NCBI GenBank assembly: GCA_963799245.1
Contig: CAWCWN010000003.1
Span: 992,001-1,056,000, forward strand
Length of the DNA stretch: 64,000 nt
Origin: CAWCWN01 sp963799245
GTDB taxonomy: Bacteria; Chloroflexota; Ktedonobacteria; Ktedonobacterales; Ktedonobacteraceae
Reading direction: 5' to 3'
In this document: positions 29,075-37,159 of the stretch, one piece after another
How the letters are laid out: each line of letters starts with the position of its first letter
Numbering within the stretch: position 1 is the stretch's first letter
Program-made: the position numbers and the translations under genes
Notes under the pieces: generated by a model
What the model was told of the DNA's origin: nothing
Databases searched by the model: none
What the model saw: the letters and a program-made list of their open reading frames with translations, nothing else

Positions 29075-30589
29075 TTACACCTGCTTTGGCCTGCTGGGCA
29101 GGCGCAGGGGGACGGGGCTGCCGTGCATGGGATATCCCTGCGGCGGGGGCGTAAAGGCCACTGGCATGGGCGTACTGGGATCGGCGGCTCTATGCAGTAC
29201 GGTAGAATAGGCGAGCTGCACACTGCCAATTTCGACGATATCATCGGCGTACAGGCACCGAGGAGCATGCAGCGGTTGCGCGTTGACCCTCGTGCCATTG
29301 CGGCTGCCCAGGTCCTGCACATATACCGCGTCTTCCTGGTACAGAAACTGTGCATGCTGGCGTGAAATAGAAGCGTCATCGATACTGATGTCGCATTCAG
29401 CATCGCGGCCAATGATCATACGCGGACGATCGAGCGAGAAAGATTGGCCCGTGCTCGTACCAGAGCAGATCCTCACCACACCTCTCATCACCCCGTCAGT
29501 ATTGGGAGGGGCGAGGGACTGGGACGACAGAGCTACAGGGTCCAATTCGGCCGTCGCCTGCGCCTCTATAGACTGGTCCTCATGCTGGGTCGGAGATAAC
29601 AGGTGGGTTGGCTCTTTGTCAATCTCGGCCCGCCCCGCAGCGGTATTTCCAACAGACCCTTTATCCCCAGACGACTTCAGCAGCGATACTGCTTCACCAT
29701 TGTCCTCTAAGGCCGCCTCAGAGTGCCAGACATGGCGCAGCAGGGGATCATCCTGTTCAGGGGGAGACTTCGGCTGCTCAGCCAGCTCGAACAGGAAACG
29801 GTGTGAGCCTATCTCCAACACGTTGCCCGGCCTGACGCTGGCAGGGCCCTCAAGACGTCGCCCGTTGAGCAGCACGCCGTTCAAGCTGTCGCAGTCGGTT
29901 AGATACACCTGTCCCTTGTCCCAGGCCAGTTCAGCATGATTGCGCGAAGCCATGTCATCATCCAGCCAGATTTCATTATCTTCACCGCGCCCAATAGTGA
30001 CAACGGAGCGATTTAGCGCCAGGCGTTGTCCATGGAAGCGCCCGCTGCGATGCTCGAGCCAGCCCCAGGGGATATCCTCGGCAAAGACATAGGGAGCCGG
30101 AAGGCCTGGTTGATGCCTGGGGGGAGTGAACGCGGTTGCGGCACCGGCAGACGTGGTGCGTTGCTGGCGAGGGATGTGTAGCGCCGTCGTGGAGGTACGC
30201 GGCAGGGCGAAGAGGCAATAGGAAACAGTCACACTCAAAGGCAAGAACCATCCAAAAAGAGCCACATAGACCAGCGCCACCTCCACTTCAGCCATGGAGA
30301 TCGTCGCCTGCTCAATACTGAAGCGCATGTTGTACCAGACAAGAGCAGGCAGCAGCAGCAGCGCGGCAATAACGCAGGTAACGATAGCACCGGCAAGCTG
30401 GTGAGTTGTCCCGCGCCGGCGCAGAGTAGTATAGAGGGCATTGCTTGCAATTGCAAGCATACAGCAGGCTAAGCCGCTGTAGCAGCCCATACTAAACCAC
30501 GTGGTGAAATCTACGTTGCTCGTCGTCCTGTTCCTCCTTTTTGCCAACCAGGCTGACTTCTGCTGCTCCAGGGCAGGCGCGGGACTCAT
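29075..30589 (-). CDS. Membrane protein with two FHA domains
   Basis: 504 residues. The N-terminus has three hydrophobic helices (around 33-55, 64-88, 99-128). Two forkhead-associated domains follow: one near 180-260 (TIGRGEDNEIWLDDDMASRN, DSLNGVLLNG) and one near 375-470 (IIGRDAECDISIDDASISRQ, GSRNGTRVN). Both keep the GR, S-x-x-H and N-G residues that bind phosphothreonine. They should face the cytoplasm and read marks set by Ser/Thr kinases such as the PASTA kinase encoded 2.4 kb away. Starts at ATG 30589 with AGCAGG six bases upstream. It follows the transglutaminase-like gene by 18 bases, so they are co-transcribed. Confidence 0.88.
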   Translation of the reverse strand: MSPAPALEQQKSAWLAKRRNRTTSNVDFTTWFSMGCYSGLACCMLAIASNALYTTLRRRGTTHQLAGAIVTCVIAALLLLPALVWYNMRFSIEQATISMAEVEVALVYVALFGWFLPLSVTVSYCLFALPRTSTTALHIPRQQRTTSAGAATAFTPPRHQPGLPAPYVFAEDIPWGWLEHRSGRFHGQRLALNRSVVTIGRGEDNEIWLDDDMASRNHAELAWDKGQVYLTDCDSLNGVLLNGRRLEGPASVRPGNVLEIGSHRFLFELAEQPKSPPEQDDPLLRHVWHSEAALEDNGEAVSLLKSSGDKGSVGNTAAGRAEIDKEPTHLLSPTQHEDQSIEAQATAELDPVALSSQSLAPPNTDGVMRGVVRICSGTSTGQSFSLDRPRMIIGRDAECDISIDDASISRQHAQFLYQEDAVYVQDLGSRNGTRVNAQPLHAPRCLYADDIVEIGSVQLAYSTVLHRAADPSTPMPVAFTPPPQGYPMHGSPVPLRLPSRPKQV

Positions 30590-30607
30590 TCAAACCTGCT
30601 AGTACTA

Positions 30608-31696
30608 CTAGAGCATTGGATAGACATTTGCGGCACGCGCCTCACTGACCAGGATCGCATCTATGATTGTATGCTGCTGCTCATTCTGCTGGTAAACAGC
30701 GTCAGTCGCGATGTTGGCGGAGTCGCCAGCAACATTGCTATTTACCTCCACAGTGTCCCAGTATTCAAAATGCTTATCATCGGGAGTAACCGCCACCCCT
30801 AGAAAAGCATGGCCTGGAATAATGACAATTTCAGGCTGCAGGCCGATTTGCTCCACTGCAGATGCCAGTAATAAGGTCAGTTCGATACACATACCACTGT
30901 GCTGCTGTAGTACCTCGGCGGGTAGTTTGATATTCTGCGTTGCGACGGTATTGCTATTCACGCCGCTGTAGGGAACGCTGGCCTGCAGATAATGCATCTG
31001 ATAGTCGAGGCGCAACGTGTCATAGATCGCGTCCACCTGGGCGATAACCTCTTTTCTACTGGCTTTATTATATCCAACCATGGCGCTCGGGACAGGTGGA
31101 GGCTGCAATGCCAGGTGTTTGCTCGCCTTGAGAACAAGGGCGCTGATAGCTGGATCATTGGGTGTCACCCATGCCGCGAGCTTTAAACGATTGGCGGTAA
31201 CCCATTGCATCAACCAGCGCGAATGAAACAGGATAGGAATATCGTTCACATAATACAGACGCCCGATGGTATCTGTCACCTGCACGTGCAGTGACGTATG
31301 ATACTCAGCGGTAAGTCTCCGAAAGTTCTGGCTCAACAATGGTGGTATAATGCTCACCGACTGGAGGTTGGCAGTGGCGTCGATAGTCTGTGTTTGTACC
31401 TGGCTCAGGCCGGCTACACTCATAGTAATAATAAGCGCAAGCGGCCTGGCGCTGCTATAATCGAGTGTGAAGAGCGGATACTGACTGGCTACATAAAAAG
31501 GATAATAAGCGCTGAAGATCTCACCGGGCGCGCGTACACAAATATGTACGGGAGGTGTATCGCCGCAGTGGCGTTGATTATCCAGACTGCCCTGCTGATA
31601 ACGGGCGTAAGCCTGCAGTCCTCCGGCTACATACGTGCCAGAGATACCCACTAACACGACTAAAGTGAGGAGCAGAATCAGAAGTTTTTTACGCAT
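30608..31696 (-). CDS. Exported transglutaminase-like (cysteine protease fold) protein
   Basis: 362 residues from ATG 31696. A basic N-terminus and one hydrophobic helix (MRKKLLILLLTLVVLVGISG) make a signal anchor. The C-terminal quarter matches the transglutaminase core: Cys in HSGMCIELTLLLASAVEQIG, His in IIPGHAFLGV and an acidic residue in FEYWDTVEV about 18 on. It should act outside the membrane as a peptidase or crosslinking enzyme. The open frame extends upstream, but that part is Gly/Arg-rich and lacks similarity, so it is excluded. First gene of an operon with the FHA protein. Substrate unknown. Confidence 0.78.
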   Translation of the reverse strand: MRKKLLILLLTLVVLVGISGTYVAGGLQAYARYQQGSLDNQRHCGDTPPVHICVRAPGEIFSAYYPFYVASQYPLFTLDYSSARPLALIITMSVAGLSQVQTQTIDATANLQSVSIIPPLLSQNFRRLTAEYHTSLHVQVTDTIGRLYYVNDIPILFHSRWLMQWVTANRLKLAAWVTPNDPAISALVLKASKHLALQPPPVPSAMVGYNKASRKEVIAQVDAIYDTLRLDYQMHYLQASVPYSGVNSNTVATQNIKLPAEVLQQHSGMCIELTLLLASAVEQIGLQPEIVIIPGHAFLGVAVTPDDKHFEYWDTVEVNSNVAGDSANIATDAVYQQNEQQHTIIDAILVSEARAANVYPML

Positions 31697-31925
31697 CGGT
31701 TCGTTCACTTGCCTCTCGCATCGGCTTCCCATCGTTGCCCGCCGACGATGCCCGCCGATAATAGGCTTACCTTCCCACAATATCGGCTCCCCTTCAGCTC
31801 CCTTCGGCTCCCCCTGGCCGCCGACAAGTCGAGGAATATTTGCTTGCAATTATATCATTCTGTATCATATTGGACAAACATATGGGACTTGTGGGGGTAT
31901 GTCTCCCTCTACATACATAAGGCCG

Positions 31926-31934
31926 TGTTATAAT
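31926..31934 (+). promoter_or_regulatory. Extended -10 promoter upstream of map
   Basis: TGTTATAAT (TG-n-TATAAT), no clear -35. A start near 31941 would give map a leader of nearly 240 bases. The 31697-32178 gap otherwise shows no gene. Confidence 0.55.
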
Positions 31935-32178
31935 TGTGGCGTATAAACGCGAAAAAAAGAGACCGTTCTGCTGCACAAGAGGCTGGTCAGCAGTACAGAT
32001 TCCCCCTCTACCATTGCGATGCAGGAGCCCAGCAGCGTCGCGTATTGCTTGCATACATGCGGTAATATAGAAGAGAACGATAGGGGCGCATTTTGCGCGT
32101 CGACCTGCGAGATAATGCAATTGCATGGGCGCAAAATTCAGCTCTGCGATTTTTGATATTGATACAAGGGTATGCACA

Positions 32179-32964
32179 ATGGTCATTCTAAAATCACCGC
32201 GTGAGATTGCGCAACTGCGCGAAGCCGGCCGCATCGTCGCTCAAACATATGAAGCGCTGCGTCCACACCTGCTACCAGGTGTGTCAACCGCTGAAATTGA
32301 CAAAATTGCCGAGGACTTTATTCGCAGTAAAGGAGCGATACCGAGCTACAAAGGTTACGGTGCGCTGCCCGCTTCCAAGGGGCGCCCGGCCGTTCCTCCT
32401 TTTCCCGCTACGATCTGTACGGCCATCAATGATGTCATCTGTCATGGCATTCCCAGTCCCAGCGACCGGCTGCAAGAGGGGGATATCATCGGCATTGACA
32501 TTGGCGCGCAATACAAAGGCTGGGTAGGAGATTCGTGCGTTACCTTTGCCATTGGCAGGATAGATCATGAGTCACGACGGCTGCTGGAGGTTGCCAGGCA
32601 CTGTATGGAGCTTGGTATTGAGGAGGCGCGGCCCGGCAAGCATCTGGGCGATATCGGCGCGGTGATCCAGGAATATGCTGAGTCGCACGGCTACTCCACG
32701 GTGCGAGAATATACCGGGCATGGGGTGGGCCGTTCACTCCATGAAGGGCCTTTTGTATTTCACTTTGGCGAGCGAGATACAGGCATAATGCTGCGCCAGG
32801 GCATGGTTTTTACCGTCGAGCCCATGATTAACATTGGCGGAGCCGCGACCAGAGTACGCTCAGATCGCTGGACCGTTTGCACGGCGGACGGCAAAAGATC
32901 GGCCCAGTTTGAACATACTATTGCCATCACTGATGACGCGCCAGAGATCCTGACCGCGCTATAA
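32179..32964 (+). CDS. map: Methionine aminopeptidase, type I
   Basis: Removes the initiator methionine from nascent proteins. 261 residues from ATG 32179. All five metal ligands are in place: Asp in IIGIDIGA, Asp in WVGDSCVTF, His in TGHGVGRSLHEGP, Glu in FTVEPMI and Glu in AQFEHTIAI. No N-terminal zinc finger. The SD is moderate (AAGGG about ten bases upstream); a longer in-frame version from 32125 is less likely because the homology starts at ILKSPREI. It stands alone, outside the usual secY-map-infA cluster. Confidence 0.95.
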   Translation: MVILKSPREIAQLREAGRIVAQTYEALRPHLLPGVSTAEIDKIAEDFIRSKGAIPSYKGYGALPASKGRPAVPPFPATICTAINDVICHGIPSPSDRLQEGDIIGIDIGAQYKGWVGDSCVTFAIGRIDHESRRLLEVARHCMELGIEEARPGKHLGDIGAVIQEYAESHGYSTVREYTGHGVGRSLHEGPFVFHFGERDTGIMLRQGMVFTVEPMINIGGAATRVRSDRWTVCTADGKRSAQFEHTIAITDDAPEILTAL

Positions 32965-33010
32965 ACACTTCGAGTAGATGGCTCACCAGCGTGGCCCCTC
33001 CCTGACATTA

Positions 33011-34858
33011 TTAGGTCGGCGTTGGTGTCGGGCCCGTCGTCGGTTGCGGCGTCGGGCTTGGCGTCGGGCTCGGTGTCGGCTTTGGCGTCGGCTTTGGCGT
33101 CGGCTTTGATGTCGGGCTCGGCTGCAGACTTGGCGATGGGCTCGAAGATGGGATCGGCGTCGTTCCTGGTGACCCACTTATGTAGTTCACTACATAGAGG
33201 GTCACCACTGAGCCTTTATTCACCATCGAACCGCTGGCCGGATCGACGCGCGAAATCGTATTGGCGGCCTGACTTGGGTCAGTGCCAGCGGGCTGGACGA
33301 TGGGCGTCAGGCCTGCGCTGCGCAGAGCCTGTTCGGCGCTGGTTAACGACTGCCCCACTACATCAGGCACCATTACGGGCTGCTGAGCTGGCTGGCCGAA
33401 CTTGAGCAGGATAATGGAGCCTCTCGTCGCCAGGGCGTCAGGGGAGGGACTTTGATTGATAACAACGCCCGTTTTATTGTTATCCCGGATCTCTATGGTA
33501 AAGCCTTCGCCCGTGGCAATAGTGTTCGCCTCCTGGTAGGTCTTATTGTGCAGATCAGGCACACGAATCTGAGTCACGGGATAGGTCGGGGACATAGTAG
33601 GGATATTAATTCCGGGAATACGAATAAAATTAAGTGCCGCTGCCAGGTAGACGGCAAAACCAAGCAATAAGAGCGTTGCGAGTAAGATAATAACGGTGAT
33701 CACACTGGCAAAGCGCGAGTCGCGCGCACTACTCCCCACGGCGCCTGAGCGCGTCGCCGTGCCGCGTTGGATGGGTCGCGTGGTTGCTGAAGAGAGCTGA
33801 TCATTATCGTAAAGTCGCGCCTGGTTGGGCAAAATAAGAGGGTCAGGTCCACGGTTCAAGCCATTGCCGTCGCCAGCAGATGCAGTGGTGCCCGCCATAT
33901 TGTTGGGCGACGAGTTCGAGCTACGCTGCAGCGTACCGCCAGTGTAGGGAGTATAGTTTTGCATGCCGCCAGGTGTTTGCAGCCCGGGAGGGGTGGGCGA
34001 AGCAGGAGTGACCTCTTCCATCTCAGTCTCGCCCAGCGTCTCCAGCGCGCGCGCAAGCGCGCTGCCGTCGCGGTAACGCATCTCTGGTATCTTCTCCAGG
34101 CAGCGCATAATAATCTCTTCCAGAGCAGGCGGGATATTAGGATTCAGCTGGCCGGGAGGGGTGGGTAGATCCTGAATATGCTGCATAGCCACCGCGACCG
34201 GCGTATCACCATCAAATGGCGTGCGGCCTGTGAGCATTTCGTACATGACAATGCCCAGGGCGTAGACATCGGCGGCCGGGCTGACGATCTCTCCCTGGGC
34301 CTGCTCTGGCGCATAATATTGAACTGTGCCCAGGGTCATACCCGTCGTTGTCAGGCGCTCGGCGTTGATATCTTTATAGACGCTGGCAATACCAAAGTCG
34401 GTCAGCTTAATAGATCCATCCTTGCCCACAAGCACATTCTGTGGCTTCACGTCACGATGGACAATACCGCGCCGGTGGGCGGCGCCCAGGCCAAGCGCAA
34501 CGTCGTGGGCAATGATAATAGCACGGTCAACGGCAAGAACACCTCGTGAGCGCAGGTAGCGACGCAGGTCGGTGCCCTCAACGAGTTCCATTACTATAAA
34601 ATAATTACCATCGGTTTGACCATAGTCGTACACCTGGACGATATGGGGGTTCTGCAATGCGGATGCAGCTTTTGCTTCACGCTGAAAGCGCGTCACAAAT
34701 TTTGGGTCAGTGCTGTATACTTCGCGCAAGACTTTGATCGCAACAATGCGATCTATGCGCAGGTCCTGGCCACGATAAATAGTAGCCATACCGCCTCGAC
34801 CGATAGGGTCTCCTAATTTGTAGCGCTCACCCAGAACTTCGGTTTGCATACTTTTCAT
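33011..34858 (-). CDS. Ser/Thr protein kinase with PASTA domains
   Basis: Transmembrane PknB-type kinase, 615 residues. Gly-rich loop GRGGMATIYRG, Lys in VAIKVL, catalytic HRDVKPQN and DFG (TDFGIA) are intact. An about 115-residue linker leads to one membrane helix near 395-415, then two PASTA repeats outside (VPDLHNKTYQEANTIATGEG and VPDVVGQSLTSAEQALRSAG) that sense peptidoglycan or muropeptides in relatives. The last 50 residues are a Pro/Thr/Ser repeat tail (SPTPSPTPQPTT style). Start ATG 34858 has GGGAGAG about 11 bases upstream. It lies 133 bases after selB and could be co-transcribed. FHA proteins encoded nearby are candidate readers. Confidence 0.96.
   Translation of the reverse strand: MKSMQTEVLGERYKLGDPIGRGGMATIYRGQDLRIDRIVAIKVLREVYSTDPKFVTRFQREAKAASALQNPHIVQVYDYGQTDGNYFIVMELVEGTDLRRYLRSRGVLAVDRAIIIAHDVALGLGAAHRRGIVHRDVKPQNVLVGKDGSIKLTDFGIASVYKDINAERLTTTGMTLGTVQYYAPEQAQGEIVSPAADVYALGIVMYEMLTGRTPFDGDTPVAVAMQHIQDLPTPPGQLNPNIPPALEEIIMRCLEKIPEMRYRDGSALARALETLGETEMEEVTPASPTPPGLQTPGGMQNYTPYTGGTLQRSSNSSPNNMAGTTASAGDGNGLNRGPDPLILPNQARLYDNDQLSSATTRPIQRGTATRSGAVGSSARDSRFASVITVIILLATLLLLGFAVYLAAALNFIRIPGINIPTMSPTYPVTQIRVPDLHNKTYQEANTIATGEGFTIEIRDNNKTGVVINQSPSPDALATRGSIILLKFGQPAQQPVMVPDVVGQSLTSAEQALRSAGLTPIVQPAGTDPSQAANTISRVDPASGSMVNKGSVVTLYVVNYISGSPGTTPIPSSSPSPSLQPSPTSKPTPKPTPKPTPSPTPSPTPQPTTGPTPTPT
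33015..33150. repeat. Low-complexity tandem repeat encoding the kinase Pro/Thr tail
   Basis: Imperfect tandem array of 6- and 12-base units such as GGCTTTGGCGTC, coding for Thr-Pro/Lys-Pro repeats at the kinase C-terminus. Length is likely to vary between strains by slippage. Confidence 0.75.
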
Positions 34859-34991
34859 TGGAACGCAATCTCTCCCTTGCGCCCTTTCTCCATGTAAGCC
34901 CGCTCATAAAGCTGTTATTGATTGCTCACTATTGTAACGTATTCTGTTATGGAAGGGAATACCCACATGCTGGCGCAAGCCCGGCAATGTT

Positions 34992-36905
34992 TTATGCCTG
35001 TGTACCAAGGATGCGTTCATCACCCTTACGCCGCGTCATTTTCAGAGTATCCATATGCTCTAACAATGGTAAGATATATTTACGCGTGGCGCCTAAAATG
35101 TCCCGTGCCTCCGCCACCGTCATTTTACCATGTTCACGTAAATAAGTGAGCAGGATCGCGATTGCCTCATCGTATGTCTCACGCAAGAAGATTACCCCCT
35201 CACCCAATTTTACTAGCCGTCCCTGTTCAATCAACGCTCCCAGTACTTCGGCACCAACCAGTGCCTCCGCTTCATCCCGCCCAGGGGGAGTAAAAGGGCT
35301 CTTACGAAAGCGACTCAGCAGCTGCTCCACTTTTTGCAACTGCGCGCTGGTAAAGTGTGGTTCAAAGGTGGGAAGGCGGATGAAGCCGCCCGCGCTGGCC
35401 GCATCTGCAATCACGCCTTCTGCCGTCAGCAGCGCAAAGATTTCCGCCGCCACCTTTGGCGCAAGATGCAAGCGCATGCGCCACTCCTCTTTCGAGAGCC
35501 CGCTACGCAGTGGATAAAGGCGATGCTGCTCGGCAAGCAGGCGCGTCGTCTCCTCCACTAGCGCCTCCCAGACAGGCTGGGCAAACCAGAGCATAGCGGT
35601 TCGCCGAACTCTTCCTTCTGTTAACAACGTCTCCAGCGTTTGCTGCGTCACATCTTGAGACAGATTACTCTGTGTGGCGAGATCCACCAGTTCATATCCC
35701 AGCTGCCCTCTGCCGGCACGAGGTCCTGCGTTCCCCCCTCGTCTATTCAGGATGGCCAGCACTACGTCCTCGGGCGCGCCATGCTCAAGCATAGCGAGTT
35801 GCTTGAGCACGGCGACCTGGTAACGACGGTGATAGCGCGGCTGCACATCGACCACTTCACCACCGCCGATGGTGGTACTGGGTGAGGGTATACGCAGAAT
35901 AAAGCGATCGCGGCGAGCCAGAAGCGCGGGGCGGCTCAAGCGCAGTTGTACCCATGCACTCGAACCTGCCTGCAATTCGTCGGCATCGAGCAGCCGCACA
36001 CGCGCCGCTATTTCCTGGGACCCGCTGTAAAAGTCAACTGACGCATTGTGAAGCAACGAATGGTCGGCGTCAGCAAGTAGAGAAATATGAGCGTCGATCA
36101 GCATGGTCGTGCGCAGCTGTCCTGGCAGGGCAATGACGTTACCCCGCGCCAGATCACTGCGTGCTACATTGGCCAGATTGATGGCAATCCTGCTGCCCAC
36201 CTGAGCTATGTCGATGGCGTGCTGATGGGTTTGGAGGCCACGAATACGCGCTCTCAGTCCCTGAGGTAACACCTCGACTTCCTGTCCGCTTTTAAAGCTG
36301 CCGTCCAGCAGCGTCCCGGTCACAATCGTGCCAAAGCCCGCCAGGCTGAAGACGCGATCAACCGGCAGGCGTGGGCGCGCAATATTCCGCCGCGCCTGGG
36401 ACTGCTCAAGCATCAGCTCAAGCTGTGCAAGCAATTCAGGCAGGCCCTGGCCGCTCAAGGCAGAGACAGGCACGATGGGGGCATGCGCCAGGGTCGTGGG
36501 CAAGAGATAGTTGGCAACCTCTTCGCGCACCAGTTCCAACCATTCCTCGTCCACGAGGTCGATTTTTGTCAGAACAACGATCCCGCGCTGTACATGCAGC
36601 AGGTCCAGAATCGCCAGGTGCTCACGTGTCTGGGGCATTATCCCCTCATCGGCGGCGATCACAAGCAAGGCCGCGTCTATACCACCGACGCCTGCCAGCA
36701 TATTCTTGATGAAGCTCTCATGTCCGGGCACATCGACGATGCTGACCTCTCGCCCGTTCGGCAGCTTGAGCCAGGCGAAGCCGAGGTCGATGGTCATGCC
36801 ACGCTCTTTTTCCTCCAGCAGGCGATCAGGATCAATGCCGGTTAATGCCTGGACGAGAGTTGACTTCCCATGGTCTACGTGACCGGCGGTGCCAATACAA
36901 CTCAT
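34992..36905 (-). CDS. selB: Selenocysteine-specific elongation factor SelB
   Basis: Delivers Sec-tRNA to UGA codons marked by a SECIS element. 637 residues. GTPase motifs GTAGHVDHGKST, DVPGHE and the SelB-type TKIDLVD are present, followed by EF-Tu-like domains II and III and four C-terminal winged helices (ending YLREHGKMTVAEARDILGAT) that bind SECIS RNA in the family. ATG 36905 was preferred over an ATG four codons upstream because the G-domain begins at CIGTAGHVD; SD is weak in both cases. Genes for SelA, SelD and tRNA-Sec were not seen in this window. The PASTA kinase gene follows. Confidence 0.93.
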   Translation of the reverse strand: MSCIGTAGHVDHGKSTLVQALTGIDPDRLLEEKERGMTIDLGFAWLKLPNGREVSIVDVPGHESFIKNMLAGVGGIDAALLVIAADEGIMPQTREHLAILDLLHVQRGIVVLTKIDLVDEEWLELVREEVANYLLPTTLAHAPIVPVSALSGQGLPELLAQLELMLEQSQARRNIARPRLPVDRVFSLAGFGTIVTGTLLDGSFKSGQEVEVLPQGLRARIRGLQTHQHAIDIAQVGSRIAINLANVARSDLARGNVIALPGQLRTTMLIDAHISLLADADHSLLHNASVDFYSGSQEIAARVRLLDADELQAGSSAWVQLRLSRPALLARRDRFILRIPSPSTTIGGGEVVDVQPRYHRRYQVAVLKQLAMLEHGAPEDVVLAILNRRGGNAGPRAGRGQLGYELVDLATQSNLSQDVTQQTLETLLTEGRVRRTAMLWFAQPVWEALVEETTRLLAEQHRLYPLRSGLSKEEWRMRLHLAPKVAAEIFALLTAEGVIADAASAGGFIRLPTFEPHFTSAQLQKVEQLLSRFRKSPFTPPGRDEAEALVGAEVLGALIEQGRLVKLGEGVIFLRETYDEAIAILLTYLREHGKMTVAEARDILGATRKYILPLLEHMDTLKMTRRKGDERILGTQA

Positions 36906-37159
36906 AAATGCGTACAAACCAATCTGTAAAAAGGAGGTACGTATCAGTCTATTCAGCGCTGCTACGCTATTGTCGAATAGTATACTCCACAGCGGATCTT
37001 ATAGCTATCTTTAGCGTGCTAATTTTGCATAATTCTACCCCTTCTGGGCGATTAAAAAGTCGCCCTGGGACCTCCCCTTTGCCTGTCGACACGGGCTACA
37101 TGAAACGATATAATGAAGGAAAGTCCATAAAGCAAGCAGCAGAAACAAGAGCGATAGGG

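Noticed and set aside
28789..29412. 207-codon minus-strand frame beside the FHA gene
   Set aside because: It is in another frame over the second FHA domain and a non-coding gap; the FHA frame carries clear family motifs.
36927..36937. AAAAAGGAGGT on the plus strand before uvrC, an SD-like sequence
   Set aside because: No start codon in suitable distance; the nearest in-frame ATG of uvrC is over 200 bases away.
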